From JABDIY01 sp963803875 (GTDB taxonomy: Bacteria > Actinomycetota > Acidimicrobiia > Acidimicrobiales > SZUA-35): DNA of 64,000 bases. The stretch spans positions 310,001-374,000 of the forward strand of contig CAWDOA010000016.1 of assembly GCA_963803875.1 (NCBI GenBank). The letters run 5' to 3'. The notes under the pieces are model-generated. The model saw only the letters and a list, made by a program, of their open reading frames with translations. It was not told the origin of the DNA and made no database searches. Position 1 is the first letter of the stretch. Every line of letters starts with the position of its first letter. Below, piece by piece: positions 26,020 through 34,501 of the stretch. Made by a program: the position numbers and the translations under genes.

Positions 26020-26958
26020 CTATGGGTTGGAGCCAACTTTGAGGTTCCGGTCTCGCAGCTTCTGGTTCGATTGATTTCGAATGATCATGGCGAGCGCCGC
26101 CAGCACCAGGGCCATGGCTGCTGCTTGCTGCACTGTGAGGGGCTCGTCCAGGAACTGCCACGCAATGAGCGATGCCACAACCGGAATGAGCAGGGTCATC
26201 ACAGAACCGATCCACAACGGGATCCGAACCAACGACCAGTTCATCAGCGAGTGCCCCACGAGACCGGCGACAAACACCATGAAGATGAGCCATCTCCAGC
26301 TCTGTGCGGTTGGCCACGAAAGGTCCTGACCGAAGGCAACGCCCAGCGGGATGTTGACCAGGGCGGTCCACAGTGACGTTCCGGCAGTGAACTGGGCGGG
26401 ACTGATCTTCCCTTTCGACTGTTTGGAGGCAATGAAGTACGTACCCCACGCCAGCATCGCACCGAGCGAGAGGACGTCGCCCCGAAAGCTCCACTGCGGT
26501 GTGCCATTGGACGCCAGGACGACCAGGCCTACACCGGCGATAGCAACACCAGCCCATCCCACGTCGCGGCGGGCAATCCGCTCGCCAAAGATCTTGGCTG
26601 CGATGATCCCCACGAAGATCGGCTGAAGCGAACCGATGAGCGTTGCATTCACTACGTTCGTCAACTTCACCGCCGAGAAGAACAACGCGACGTCAATTCC
26701 GAGTGCCAGCCCCCCGAAGGCCGAATGGCGCATCACGTCGAGGTTGAACGGGATCTTGCGAATTCGTAACCAGCCGATCATCAGCAATGCAAAGAACCCG
26801 AACCGATACACCGCAATGGCGATGCCACCCATGTCGATGGACTTCGCCACCACCGAACCGGTCCCCCAGGCAAGCACGGCGACCCCGGCACCCAGCAGGC
26901 CTGCGGTGGCATTCCGATCAACGGATTCCACTGCGGGGGGAGAAGCCACATCGGTCAC
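26020..26958 (-). CDS. DMT-superfamily EamA-domain transporter
   Basis: This 312-residue protein has ten predicted membrane helices in two EamA repeats (first ending KIFGERIARRDVGWAGV, second ending LDEPLTVQQAAAMALVL). Members export amino acids, nucleotides or other small metabolites. The substrate cannot be deduced. It is 46 bp upstream of the amidase on the same strand. Confidence 0.88.
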   Translation of the reverse strand: MTDVASPPAVESVDRNATAGLLGAGVAVLAWGTGSVVAKSIDMGGIAIAVYRFGFFALLMIGWLRIRKIPFNLDVMRHSAFGGLALGIDVALFFSAVKLTNVVNATLIGSLQPIFVGIIAAKIFGERIARRDVGWAGVAIAGVGLVVLASNGTPQWSFRGDVLSLGAMLAWGTYFIASKQSKGKISPAQFTAGTSLWTALVNIPLGVAFGQDLSWPTAQSWRWLIFMVFVAGLVGHSLMNWSLVRIPLWIGSVMTLLIPVVASLIAWQFLDEPLTVQQAAAMALVLAALAMIIRNQSNQKLRDRNLKVGSNP

Positions 26959-27012
26959 CGCCGCACGGTACCGCCGGTGTTGACGCGGGAGGGCTCCGGG
27001 TGACAGATCGAA

Positions 27013-27948
27013 CTATCCGAACATGCCGAGCTGTTCCTCGGCTTGAAGCGGCTGTGGTAGGGCTTCGAGGCCTGGAACAAGGGCTGCTACATCGGCATGG
27101 AAGTAGCGAGCCAGGCTGGGAGTGTCGTGATTGTCGGGGGTGTGGATGAAGACGTGGGGCGTGACTCCCTGGCGGCACCATTCGGCGATCTTGGGGACCC
27201 ACTGGCTCCAGCCGTCGATCGTGGCTCGGGGGTTTGTTGCACCGATGAGTCGAACCAAGGGCTGAGAACCCGTCGCCACCGGACGTACCGGTAGGCGTGG
27301 CTTTCGTTCCCACGCTTCGCGTTCCAGCGGTGTTCGTGCTGGGACCGAGAACAGGGTCCGGCTGTCGAGGATCACCCGGTTGATTCCTGCTCGGGCGAGA
27401 AGGTCGTTGAGTTCTCGTTCGTGGGACCCACCGGCAGAGAAGTCCCGGTGTCGGGTTTCGACGGCCCACTCCACTGACCGAGGCAGGTTCTGGCATGTAT
27501 CGGCGAGCACTCCGATGTCATCGGGACCGAACGATGCCGGGAGCTGCAACTGAACAGGCCCGAGGTTTGGCACCAAGGGCTCGAGAAGGACGAGGAAGTC
27601 TTCCACCTCAGTCGCTACGTTTCGGAGCCGCTTCTCATGGGTTATCGACCGAGGCACTTTGAAGCAGAACCGGAAGTACTCAGGAGCCATCTCCGCCCAG
27701 CGGGCAACGGTGGCGGGTTTGGGTGACGCGTAGTGGGTCGTGTTGCCCTCAACACTCGTGCACCAGGTCGCGTACACCTCCAGTTCTCGGCCGGTTGGCG
27801 TTGTTGGGGGAAACCACCTTCCCACCCACTGACGTTGGGCCCACATCGCGCATCCCACGTACAGCCTCACACTGCGATCGTAGGCACCAGCTCGGTTCGG
27901 ATTCTGCTGATCGATGGCCGATTGGTCGAAAGTGGTGGGGGTGGTCAT
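27013..27948 (-). CDS. DUF72 family protein
   Basis: This protein of about 311 residues is a DUF72 TIM-barrel-like protein. The characteristic blocks are LYVGCAMWAQRQWVGRWFPP at the start, CTSVEGNTTHYASPK, FRFCFKVPRSITHEKRL, LGPVQLQLPASFGPDD and SVEWAVETRHRDF. Its function is unknown; iron-sulfur or nuclease roles have been suggested for relatives. I start it at ATG 27948; the frame is open to 28281 but that part is low-complexity shadow. It is divergent from the DUF169 gene. Confidence 0.9.
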   Translation of the reverse strand: MTTPTTFDQSAIDQQNPNRAGAYDRSVRLYVGCAMWAQRQWVGRWFPPTTPTGRELEVYATWCTSVEGNTTHYASPKPATVARWAEMAPEYFRFCFKVPRSITHEKRLRNVATEVEDFLVLLEPLVPNLGPVQLQLPASFGPDDIGVLADTCQNLPRSVEWAVETRHRDFSAGGSHERELNDLLARAGINRVILDSRTLFSVPARTPLEREAWERKPRLPVRPVATGSQPLVRLIGATNPRATIDGWSQWVPKIAEWCRQGVTPHVFIHTPDNHDTPSLARYFHADVAALVPGLEALPQPLQAEEQLGMFG

Positions 27949-27999
27949 AGTGAGGTAGCTGGCCGTGTCGTCGGTCTGGTTGAGTCCTAGGAGGTCTCC

Positions 28000-28791
28000 G
28001 TGGCGTCTACTGAGCAATCTGTCCACCTGGCCGGAGCACCCATCGATTGGGGTCAGCTCGTCGGGGATTTGAATCGACTTCTGCGGCTGCGCACCACGCC
28101 GATCGGCATGAGTTTGTTCACCACTAGGGACGCGATGGAGTCCATCCCGAAAATCCGTCGGCCCAGGGACATTCACACCACCGATCAGATCGTTGGAATG
28201 GCGGCGAGGCTGAATTGGACGGTCGGAATCACCAACGATGACCTCGTTGGTGCCCAGTGCGGTGCTGTCATCGGTTTGCATCCACAGGACGACGAGTGGT
28301 TATCCGGGCAGCACATGGCCGGTGTCTGGTTCGAAACGGTCGAAGACTCATCGGTCCACCAGCACGCCATGCATACCGTCCCGTTCGGTACATACGAGGC
28401 GATGGCGGTCTCACCGTTGGTCACCGGCAGGCTCGACCCGCCCGACATCTGCCTTATCTACGCAACGCCGGCCCAAATGATCCTGTTGATCAACGGACTG
28501 CAATGGTCCGGCTACCGGAACTTCGAATGGGGCTGCGTCGGCGAATCGGCGTGCGCCGACTCGTGGGGCCGGGCGTTGACGCTCAAGGAACCGAGTGTCT
28601 CCATCCCATGCTTTGCCGAGCGTCGGTACGGAGGCGTGCAGGACGACGAGCTGCTCATGGCCACTCCGCCGGAGTTTCTACCCAAGGCGATCGCCGGCCT
28701 GGAAGCGCTGTCTCGGAACGGTCTTCGTTATCCGATCCCGCCGTACGGAATCCAGAACGACGCAACGGCCGGCCTGGGGGCGTCGTATTGA
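28000..28791 (+). CDS. DUF169 domain protein
   Basis: This 263-residue protein has the DUF169 features: RLRTTPIGMSLF near the start, CGAVIGLHP, WFETVEDSSVHQHAMHTVPF, PDICLIYATPAQMILLINGL and VGESACADSWGRAL. Such proteins carry several conserved cysteines and are sometimes linked to ArCP- or uroporphyrinogen-related annotations, but function is unknown. The GTG at 28000 has TAGGAGGT six bases upstream, a strong site. Confidence 0.85.
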   Translation: MASTEQSVHLAGAPIDWGQLVGDLNRLLRLRTTPIGMSLFTTRDAMESIPKIRRPRDIHTTDQIVGMAARLNWTVGITNDDLVGAQCGAVIGLHPQDDEWLSGQHMAGVWFETVEDSSVHQHAMHTVPFGTYEAMAVSPLVTGRLDPPDICLIYATPAQMILLINGLQWSGYRNFEWGCVGESACADSWGRALTLKEPSVSIPCFAERRYGGVQDDELLMATPPEFLPKAIAGLEALSRNGLRYPIPPYGIQNDATAGLGASY

Positions 28792-28796
28792 CGTCG

Positions 28797-29423
28797 TCAT
28801 TGGGTGCGTTCGAAGATGTAGGCGAACGCTGACTTCGTGTAGCCGATCCCACGCCCCCACTGATGCAAGCTCTCGACAGTGATGTCTTGGGGCTTCTTCG
28901 GCACCAGGTACGCATCGAGGCTCGATGTCGAAACCCGGTAGCGACCGTTCGTGGATTGCACGACGCCCCACAACTCGAATCGGGGGTCGATGGATGCCAT
29001 GGCTGCATCACCGTGGCTGGGATTGACCAGCAGCTTCCCACCGATGCGGACGTAGCGGCCGCACGGTTCGGAGATGAAGCCGGCATAGAGAGAGATCAAG
29101 AGGTCGAATGCTTCGTCGCTCAGGCCGAGGTCGCTCGCGTAGTCGGCATGGATGAAGTCGAACTCAGGTTCTGTGATCGCTCCCGTGTGCGACGCAAGGA
29201 TTTCTCGCACCCCGTTTGTGTCGGCGAAGAACCGGTCGGCCCGGCGGTCCATGTCGACGTAGGTCACCTTCGGAAACACGAGCGAAGCGGCCACGTCGAC
29301 ATAACAACCTGGATAGAGCGCGGTCTCCGCAGCCAGGTGCTCGCCGACGGCGGAGAACAAACGCCACCGGTCGCCCTGATGCTGATCCTGTTTTGCCCAG
29401 AGAGCGGCTGTTTGAGGTTCCAC
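28797..29423 (-). CDS. Putative SAM-dependent methyltransferase-like protein
   Basis: The C-terminal 208 residues of a long open frame look like a Rossmann methyltransferase: YPGCYVDVAASLVFPKVTYV places an acidic residue (TYVDMDRRAD) at the end of strand 2, followed by FDFIHADYASDLGLSDEAFD and IGGKLLVNPSHGDA. The classic GxGxG is replaced by DVAAS, so it may bind SAM atypically or not at all. I chose GTG 29423 since further upstream the frame is antisense to the next gene. It is divergent from that gene with 50 bp between. Confidence 0.7.
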   Translation of the reverse strand: MEPQTAALWAKQDQHQGDRWRLFSAVGEHLAAETALYPGCYVDVAASLVFPKVTYVDMDRRADRFFADTNGVREILASHTGAITEPEFDFIHADYASDLGLSDEAFDLLISLYAGFISEPCGRYVRIGGKLLVNPSHGDAAMASIDPRFELWGVVQSTNGRYRVSTSSLDAYLVPKKPQDITVESLHQWGRGIGYTKSAFAYIFERTQ

Positions 29424-29474
29424 GAGTTGGAGTATCGCAGGAATGCGGGTGCCGACCGGGGGGTTGAGCCAGTC

Positions 29475-30494
29475 ATGACCGACTCCGGCGCGTTCGAACG
29501 CGACACCGACTACATCACGGACCGTATTCTCGATGACCCTGACGCCCAGTGGCCGGTGGAATCCGGGCGGTACCGATTGGTGGTGGCTGCGGCCTGTCCG
29601 TGGGCCAACCGCAGCGCCATCGTCCGCCGGCTGCTCGGCCTCGAGGATGCGATCTCCCTCGGCTTCGCCGGTCCAACCCACGATTGGCGAAGCTGGCAGT
29701 TCGATCTCGACCCGAACCATCTCGACCCTGTCTTGGAGATCGAGCGGCTGCGCGACGCCTACCTCGCCCGATATCCGGACTATCTGAAGGGGATCACGGT
29801 TCCGACTATCGTTGACATCCCGTCGGGAGAAGTTGTCACCAACGACTTCCCTCAGATCACGATCGATTTCTCCACTCAGTGGAGCGCCCATCACCGAGAC
29901 GGCGCACCTGATCTCTATCCCGAGCCTCTTCGAGACGAGATCCATTCCATCAGCGAGGGGATCTATCACGACGTGAACAACGGTGTCTACCGCACCGGGT
30001 TCTCCAGTTCTCAAGCCGCCTATGAGGACGCCTATCTCACGCTCTTCAACCGGCTCGACGAGTTGGAGGAGCATCTGGCGACCCGTCGATACCTGGTGGG
30101 CGACACAATCACCGAAGCCGACGTCAGGTTGTTCACTACGCTCATCCGCTTCGATGCCGTCTACCACAACCACTTCAAATGCAACCGCAACAAGATCAGT
30201 GAGATGCCGGCACTGTGGGGCTACACCAGGGATCTCTATCAGACCCCTGGTTTCGGCGACACGGTGCACTTCGATCAGATCAAGGAGCACTACTACGGGG
30301 TTCACACCGGGATCAATCCCTCGGCGATTACTCCGGTCGGTCCTGATCTCCGTTCGCTCAACAGCCCCCATGGCCGCGAGGCATTGGGTGGACGCCCCTT
30401 CGGTGTGGGCACCCCGCCCGGACCACCACCGGACAACGAGCGACACGGCCAGTTACCCGACGGGATGACACCGCCGGTCCTGACGGCGCAGTAG
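29475..30494 (+). CDS. Glutathionyl-hydroquinone reductase family protein (xi-class GST, ECM4/YqjG)
   Basis: This 339-residue protein has the xi-class signature AAACPWANRSAIVRRLLGL with catalytic Cys41, then LEDAISLGFAGPTHDWRSWQ, VPTIVDIPSGEVVTNDFPQI and the C-terminal helical domain with RYLVGDTITEADVRLFTTLI. Proteobacterial members reduce glutathionyl-hydroquinones. Most actinobacteria use mycothiol and lack glutathione, so mycothiol may be the thiol here (inference). An extra 60-residue C-terminal tail (GPDLRSLNSPHGREALGG onward) is Pro-rich. Confidence 0.9.
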   Translation: MTDSGAFERDTDYITDRILDDPDAQWPVESGRYRLVVAAACPWANRSAIVRRLLGLEDAISLGFAGPTHDWRSWQFDLDPNHLDPVLEIERLRDAYLARYPDYLKGITVPTIVDIPSGEVVTNDFPQITIDFSTQWSAHHRDGAPDLYPEPLRDEIHSISEGIYHDVNNGVYRTGFSSSQAAYEDAYLTLFNRLDELEEHLATRRYLVGDTITEADVRLFTTLIRFDAVYHNHFKCNRNKISEMPALWGYTRDLYQTPGFGDTVHFDQIKEHYYGVHTGINPSAITPVGPDLRSLNSPHGREALGGRPFGVGTPPGPPPDNERHGQLPDGMTPPVLTAQ

Positions 30495-30527
30495 GTACAA
30501 ACCGCCGGGAAGACCTATCGTCAACCG

Positions 30528-31613
30528 ATGGCAGAGAACACGTCGGTTGTGGAAGTTCGTAAGGCGGAGTTGCACGACGCCCGGGTCACAACGACCGAGC
30601 AGTCGCCGCTGGCCGACGGCCAAGCCCGCCTGGCGATCGATTCATTCGGGATCACGGCCAACAACATCACGTACGCCGTGTTTGGCGACATGATGAGCTA
30701 CTGGAACTTCTTCCCTGCCCCCTCCGGGAACGACTACGGCGTGGTTCCGGTTTGGGGGTTCGCAACGGTCAGCGAAACAACCGTCGATACTCTGGAAGTC
30801 GGCGAGAGGATCTACGGTTACTTGCCGATGGGTGAGGAGTTGGTGGTCCAACCTGATCGGCTCACGGCCGCCTCCTTCAGCGATGTCACCGCCCATCGCA
30901 CGGCCTTGCCCGCGGCGTACAACAACTACGTGCGATGCGCCGGCGACCCGTCCTATGATCCCGCCGCCGAAGATGCCCGCATGCTGCTGCAACCGCTTTT
31001 CTTCACATCGTTCTTGATCGATGACTTCCTCGCTGACTCAGACTTCTTCGGAGCCTCCCAGGTTGTCGCCACCAGCGCTTCGTCCAAGACCGGATTCGGC
31101 ACCGCTCACCTGTTGCACCAACGCGATGGGATCACGGTGATCGGGCTCACGTCAGCATCCAATCGGTCGTTCGTGGAAGACCTCGGCTGCTACGACTCGG
31201 TTGTCACCTACGACGAACTCGATTCGCTGCCGGTCGGCCCGACCATCTTGATCGACTTCGCCGGCAACCAGAACGTCGTGCGAGCGGTCCATGAGCACTA
31301 CGGAGACGATCTCAAACACTCAGCCGTGATCGGAGGCACCCACTGGGATGCCGATCGCCCTGAACCGGCACCCATGCCGGGACCGAAACAGGAGTTCTTC
31401 TTCGCACCGACCCGGATTCAGATCCGCGCCAAGGATTGGGGCATGGGAGAGCTTCAGACACGGCTGGCCGAGAAGTGGGACGCCTTCCTGCCCCTGGCCG
31501 ACGAGTCGCTCACGGTGGAACATGTGCAGGGCCTCGATAAAGGTGTTGATGTCTACCTGAACGTTCTCAGTGGTCAGGCCAGTCCTTCGGTTGCACAGGT
31601 GGTACGGCCCTGA
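30528..31613 (+). CDS. DUF2855 family protein
   Basis: This 361-residue protein matches DUF2855, a zinc-less MDR-like family: ITYAVFGDMMSYWNFFPAP near the N-terminus, VPVWGFATV, VGERIYGYLPMGEELVVQP and later VVATSASSKTGFGTAHLLH in place of a classic dinucleotide motif. The reaction is unknown. It follows the xi-class GST gene by 33 bp, so the two may be co-transcribed in a detoxification unit. Confidence 0.88.
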   Translation: MAENTSVVEVRKAELHDARVTTTEQSPLADGQARLAIDSFGITANNITYAVFGDMMSYWNFFPAPSGNDYGVVPVWGFATVSETTVDTLEVGERIYGYLPMGEELVVQPDRLTAASFSDVTAHRTALPAAYNNYVRCAGDPSYDPAAEDARMLLQPLFFTSFLIDDFLADSDFFGASQVVATSASSKTGFGTAHLLHQRDGITVIGLTSASNRSFVEDLGCYDSVVTYDELDSLPVGPTILIDFAGNQNVVRAVHEHYGDDLKHSAVIGGTHWDADRPEPAPMPGPKQEFFFAPTRIQIRAKDWGMGELQTRLAEKWDAFLPLADESLTVEHVQGLDKGVDVYLNVLSGQASPSVAQVVRP

Positions 31614-31619
31614 ACGGGC

Positions 31620-31925
31620 TCAGCCCATAGCCCGCAGTGCTGCGGTCGTTGCGGCGGCCGCAATCACGACCACGATGAACGGAGCCCTGCGCCACACCAG
31701 CACTCCGGCGACCACAAGGCCAGCGAGTCGTTCGTCGGCCACAAGCGATCTACCGTCGGCAATTGAGAGCTGGACGATCACTGCACAGATCACCGCGGCG
31801 GGGATCAGCGCAGCGGCTTGAGCCAGGACCGGGCGCTTCTCCAGTAGCGGGCCCACGAAAAACATGCCGGCAAGGCGCTGACCCCATACCCCGACAGCAA
31901 TGAGCACGATGGCGGTGACGGTCAT
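31620..31925 (-). CDS. azlD: AzlD family branched-chain amino acid transport protein
   Basis: This 101-residue protein with three membrane segments is the small partner of AzlC. Motifs such as VWGQRLAGMFF near the start and the hydrophobic repeats fit AzlD. Its start overlaps the azlC stop by four bases (31922-31925), supporting one two-subunit exporter of branched-chain amino acids or related compounds. Confidence 0.85.
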   Translation of the reverse strand: MTVTAIVLIAVGVWGQRLAGMFFVGPLLEKRPVLAQAAALIPAAVICAVIVQLSIADGRSLVADERLAGLVVAGVLVWRRAPFIVVVIAAAATTAALRAMG

Positions 31926-32626
31926 GCGGGATTCCGCCGTTCCAGCCCGATCGCAGCGGCGACGCCGGCGACGCTCAGAATAATCGGCAAGCCAGCCGGT
32001 GCGAACGGAATCAGCGTCCCGCAGATGAGCGCGCCCACGACGCCGGCGACGAGGCCGTTTCGGGTGCGCAGAGCGTTCCCGACGATCGCAAGTAAGGCCG
32101 CAGGGAAGAGCGCATCGATGCCGAAACGCTCGGTATCGCCCAACACATCACCGAGCAACGTGCCGGCGGTAATACCCGTGAACCAGCCGACCATCATGGC
32201 AAAGGTTGCCGCCCAGAACGCCTTCCTGGCGCGGTTCTCGTCGACGTGCTGGAGCCCGAGCCCGACGTTGATGTCGAAAGCGTGCACCGCCGCAACAGCC
32301 CTGACTCCTACCCCCTGGCGAAACACCCGGGAAATGGCGACGGCCAGGATCCCGAACCGTGAGGCAACGATCCAGCCCGCGATGATGGCTGCAATTTCGG
32401 ATCCGCCCGCCTGGACTACCGCAAGATATGCAAATTGGCTGGTAGCGCTGTAGATCACAGCACTGGCGACCCACGCTCGCGTGTGGGAGATACCGGTGCC
32501 GAGGAGGATGACCTGGGTGGTGATCCCCAAGGCCAGGAAAGTGAGGGCGATGGTGAGGAGATCACTTCGGCTCGGAAGCGCGGGGTTCGCGGTTACCTCA
32601 GCGATGATTTCGCCCGGTCTGACCAC
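31922..32626 (-). CDS. azlC: AzlC family ABC-independent amino acid exporter
   Basis: This 234-residue membrane protein has the AzlC region YSATSQFAYLAVVQAGGSE and AGWIVASRFGILAVAISRVF, followed by repeated Gly/Ala-rich helices. With AzlD it forms an exporter (family 2.A.78). I keep the GTG at 32626, but the first 25 residues are less conserved and a later start is possible. It is divergent from the exonuclease gene at 32669. Confidence 0.87.
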   Translation of the reverse strand: MVRPGEIIAEVTANPALPSRSDLLTIALTFLALGITTQVILLGTGISHTRAWVASAVIYSATSQFAYLAVVQAGGSEIAAIIAGWIVASRFGILAVAISRVFRQGVGVRAVAAVHAFDINVGLGLQHVDENRARKAFWAATFAMMVGWFTGITAGTLLGDVLGDTERFGIDALFPAALLAIVGNALRTRNGLVAGVVGALICGTLIPFAPAGLPIILSVAGVAAAIGLERRNPA

Positions 32627-32668
32627 CTGTCATGGGAACCGATCCTAAAGGTCAGTTAGGTTGGAGCG

Positions 32669-33556
32669 GTGGGAATCGAAGTTCACCTTGTCGATGGCAC
32701 GTACGAACTGTTCCGGCAGTACTTCGCTCCCGGTCGGCCATCCCGGGTGAACGGGAACGGCCTGGAGGTTGGTGCCGCCCGAGCGGTGGTTCGGAATCTG
32801 TTCGGGATGCTGGAGGAAGGTGTCACCCATATCGGTGTCGCTACCGATCATGTGATCGAGAGCTTTCGCAACGATCTGTATGCGCCGTACAAGGACGGCT
32901 CAGGGATCGAGCCCGAGATCAAGGCACAGTTCCAACCTCTCGAACTGGCGATTGAAGCATGTGGCTTTGCCCTGTTCCCAATGGTCGAATACGAAGCCGA
33001 TGACGGGATGGCTTCAGCAGCCGCGGTGGCTGCTGCCGACCCCCAGGTCGACAGAGTATTGCTGTGCACCGCCGACAAGGATCTTGCGCAGTCGGTACGG
33101 GCAGGGCGGGTTTTGCAGTTGGACAGTCGCCGCAACAAGCTGTTCGACGTTCCTGACGTTGTGGAGAAGTTCGGGGTGCCGCCCGAGTCGATCCCGGACT
33201 GGTTGGCATTGACCGGTGACTCCGCCGACGGTTTCCCCGGTCTCAAGGGGTGGGGAGCAAAGTCTTCGGCGTCGGTACTTGCTCACTACGGCACCATCGA
33301 GAACATCCCGCTTCATCACGGCCAGTGGGAGGTTACTGTGCGAGGGGCGGCCAAGCTGGCCGACACGCTGCGGGAAAACCTTGCCGATGCTCTGTTGTTC
33401 AAGAAGCTGGCGACCCTCGATGTCTCGGCACCCACGATCTCGACAGTGGAAGAACTCAGGTGGACCGGGCCCACCGATGCCATTGCCGATGCGGCCGAAC
33501 TGATCATGGCTCCTGACATTCTCGAGCGCGCTGAGCGGCTGGCGGCCATCCGGTGA
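32669..33556 (+). CDS. 5'-3' exonuclease (FEN/PolA N-terminal domain-like)
   Basis: This 295-residue protein is the stand-alone 5' nuclease domain seen in DNA polymerase I. Metal-binding acidic clusters are seen (VHLVDGTYELF, YEADDGMASAAAV, LLCTADKDLAQ, ALTGDSADGFPGLKGWGAK). The helix-hairpin-helix motif follows the last of these. It probably processes flaps or RNA primers. The start is GTG. Its stop codon overlaps the GTG of the downstream GNAT gene. Confidence 0.92.
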   Translation: MGIEVHLVDGTYELFRQYFAPGRPSRVNGNGLEVGAARAVVRNLFGMLEEGVTHIGVATDHVIESFRNDLYAPYKDGSGIEPEIKAQFQPLELAIEACGFALFPMVEYEADDGMASAAAVAAADPQVDRVLLCTADKDLAQSVRAGRVLQLDSRRNKLFDVPDVVEKFGVPPESIPDWLALTGDSADGFPGLKGWGAKSSASVLAHYGTIENIPLHHGQWEVTVRGAAKLADTLRENLADALLFKKLATLDVSAPTISTVEELRWTGPTDAIADAAELIMAPDILERAERLAAIR

Positions 33557-34036
33557 TTCGTCCGTATCACGCCAGCCGATGCGGATGTCCTGCTCGCATT
33601 GAACAAGGCCAACGTTCCCGAGGTCGGGCCGATGGACATGGCCAAGCTCGAGTTCTTCGTTGCCGAAGCGCATCTGTTCGAGGTAGTGGAACTCGGTGGG
33701 GTTGTCGAAGGTGCGCTGGTCGTCCTGACCGACGGCACCTCCTACGGTTCCCCCAACTACCGCTGGTTTGCTCAACGGCATCGGTCGTTCATCTACGTGG
33801 ATCGGATCATGCTGTCGCCCGCCACCCGAGGTAAAGGTCTTGGTCGAGAACTCTATGGACGGGTGGCGGCCGCTGGTCGCCTCGCCGGTACGTCTGTGAT
33901 GTGTGCGGAAGTGAACACGATCCCACCCAATCCCCGCAGCCTCGCATTTCACGAACGGTTCGGATTCGTGGAGGTCGGACGGGAGCGACCGTACGGCACC
34001 GACGAAGAAGTCGCCATGTTCGAGTTGCCGCTGTAG
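33553..34036 (+). CDS. GNAT family N-acetyltransferase (apparent 5' frameshift)
   Basis: The C-terminal 145 residues are clearly a GNAT acetyltransferase (YVDRIMLSPATRGKGLGREL, CAEVNTIPPNPRSLAFHERF, GFVEVG). The N-terminal beta strand seems to be split by a single-base shift: GTG ATT CGT at 33553 overlaps the exonuclease stop as a GTGA unit, and the following bases read RITPADADVLLALNKANVPE in the next frame. With one base removed in the run CGTCCGT the frame is continuous. Without correction the only start is TTG 33599. The substrate is unknown. Confidence 0.75.
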
Positions 34037-34140
34037 CAAATTCCGTTCCGAGCGCACATCGACCCCAAATTCCGTGTGAGCAACACATGTCGTGTGGCCT
34101 CGGAACGGAATTTGCGCTGGATGTGGTGTACGAACGGAAT
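34036..34140. repeat. Nested inverted repeats built from AAATTCCG/CGGAATTT
   Basis: GCAAATTCCGTTCCGAG (34036-34052) and CTCGGAACGGAATTTGC (34099-34115) form a perfect 17-bp inverted repeat with a 46-nt loop. Inside and after it, CAAATTCCGTG (34065-34076) and CGAACGGAATTTCG (34131-34144) add two more copies of the core. The region overlaps the end of the GNAT gene (stop codon) and precedes the DUF427 gene. It could be a terminator, a regulator binding site or a small structured RNA. There is no T tract. Confidence 0.7.
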
Positions 34141-34183
34141 TTCGGCCAGGAACAATCGGCGTTGACGAGGGGTTGTGGTCGTT

Positions 34184-34465
34184 ATGACTACCGCAACCTT
34201 CAATGACGTTGTCCTCGCCGAGTCGGACGCAACCGAAATGGTGGAAGGCAATCACTACTTCCCCGCCGACGCAGTGAATTGGGAGTACTTGTCGAAGACG
34301 CAGCACACCACACGGTGCCCGTGGAAGGGCAATGCCAGCTACTACAACGTTTCCGCCGGGGGCGAGACCAAAGAGAACGTGGCATGGCAGTACGAGGAAC
34401 CGTTCGAAAAGGCCGCCCATATCGCCAACTACGTGGCCTTCTATCCGGCAGTGTCCGTGTCGTAG
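34184..34465 (+). CDS. DUF427 domain protein
   Basis: This 93-residue protein matches DUF427: FNDVVLAESDATEMVEGNHY, then YFPADAVNWEYL, KTQHTTRCPWKGNASYYNV and AAHIANYVAFYP. The CPWKG block is the hallmark. The function is unknown; some members are linked to cell-wall or redox proteins. The ATG at 34184 is preceded by GAGGGG at about 12 bp. Confidence 0.9.
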   Translation: MTTATFNDVVLAESDATEMVEGNHYFPADAVNWEYLSKTQHTTRCPWKGNASYYNVSAGGETKENVAWQYEEPFEKAAHIANYVAFYPAVSVS

Positions 34466-34501
34466 CACGCGCTGCGGTCCGGCAGGGCCGATACTGGACG
34501 C

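Noticed and set aside
28797..30446. The full 549-residue minus-strand frame ending in the methyltransferase-like protein.
   Set aside because: Its first 340 residues are antisense to the xi-class GST gene; only the part from about 29423 reads as protein.
33014..34468. A 484-residue minus-strand frame.
   Set aside because: It is antisense to the exonuclease, GNAT and DUF427 genes and matches no family.
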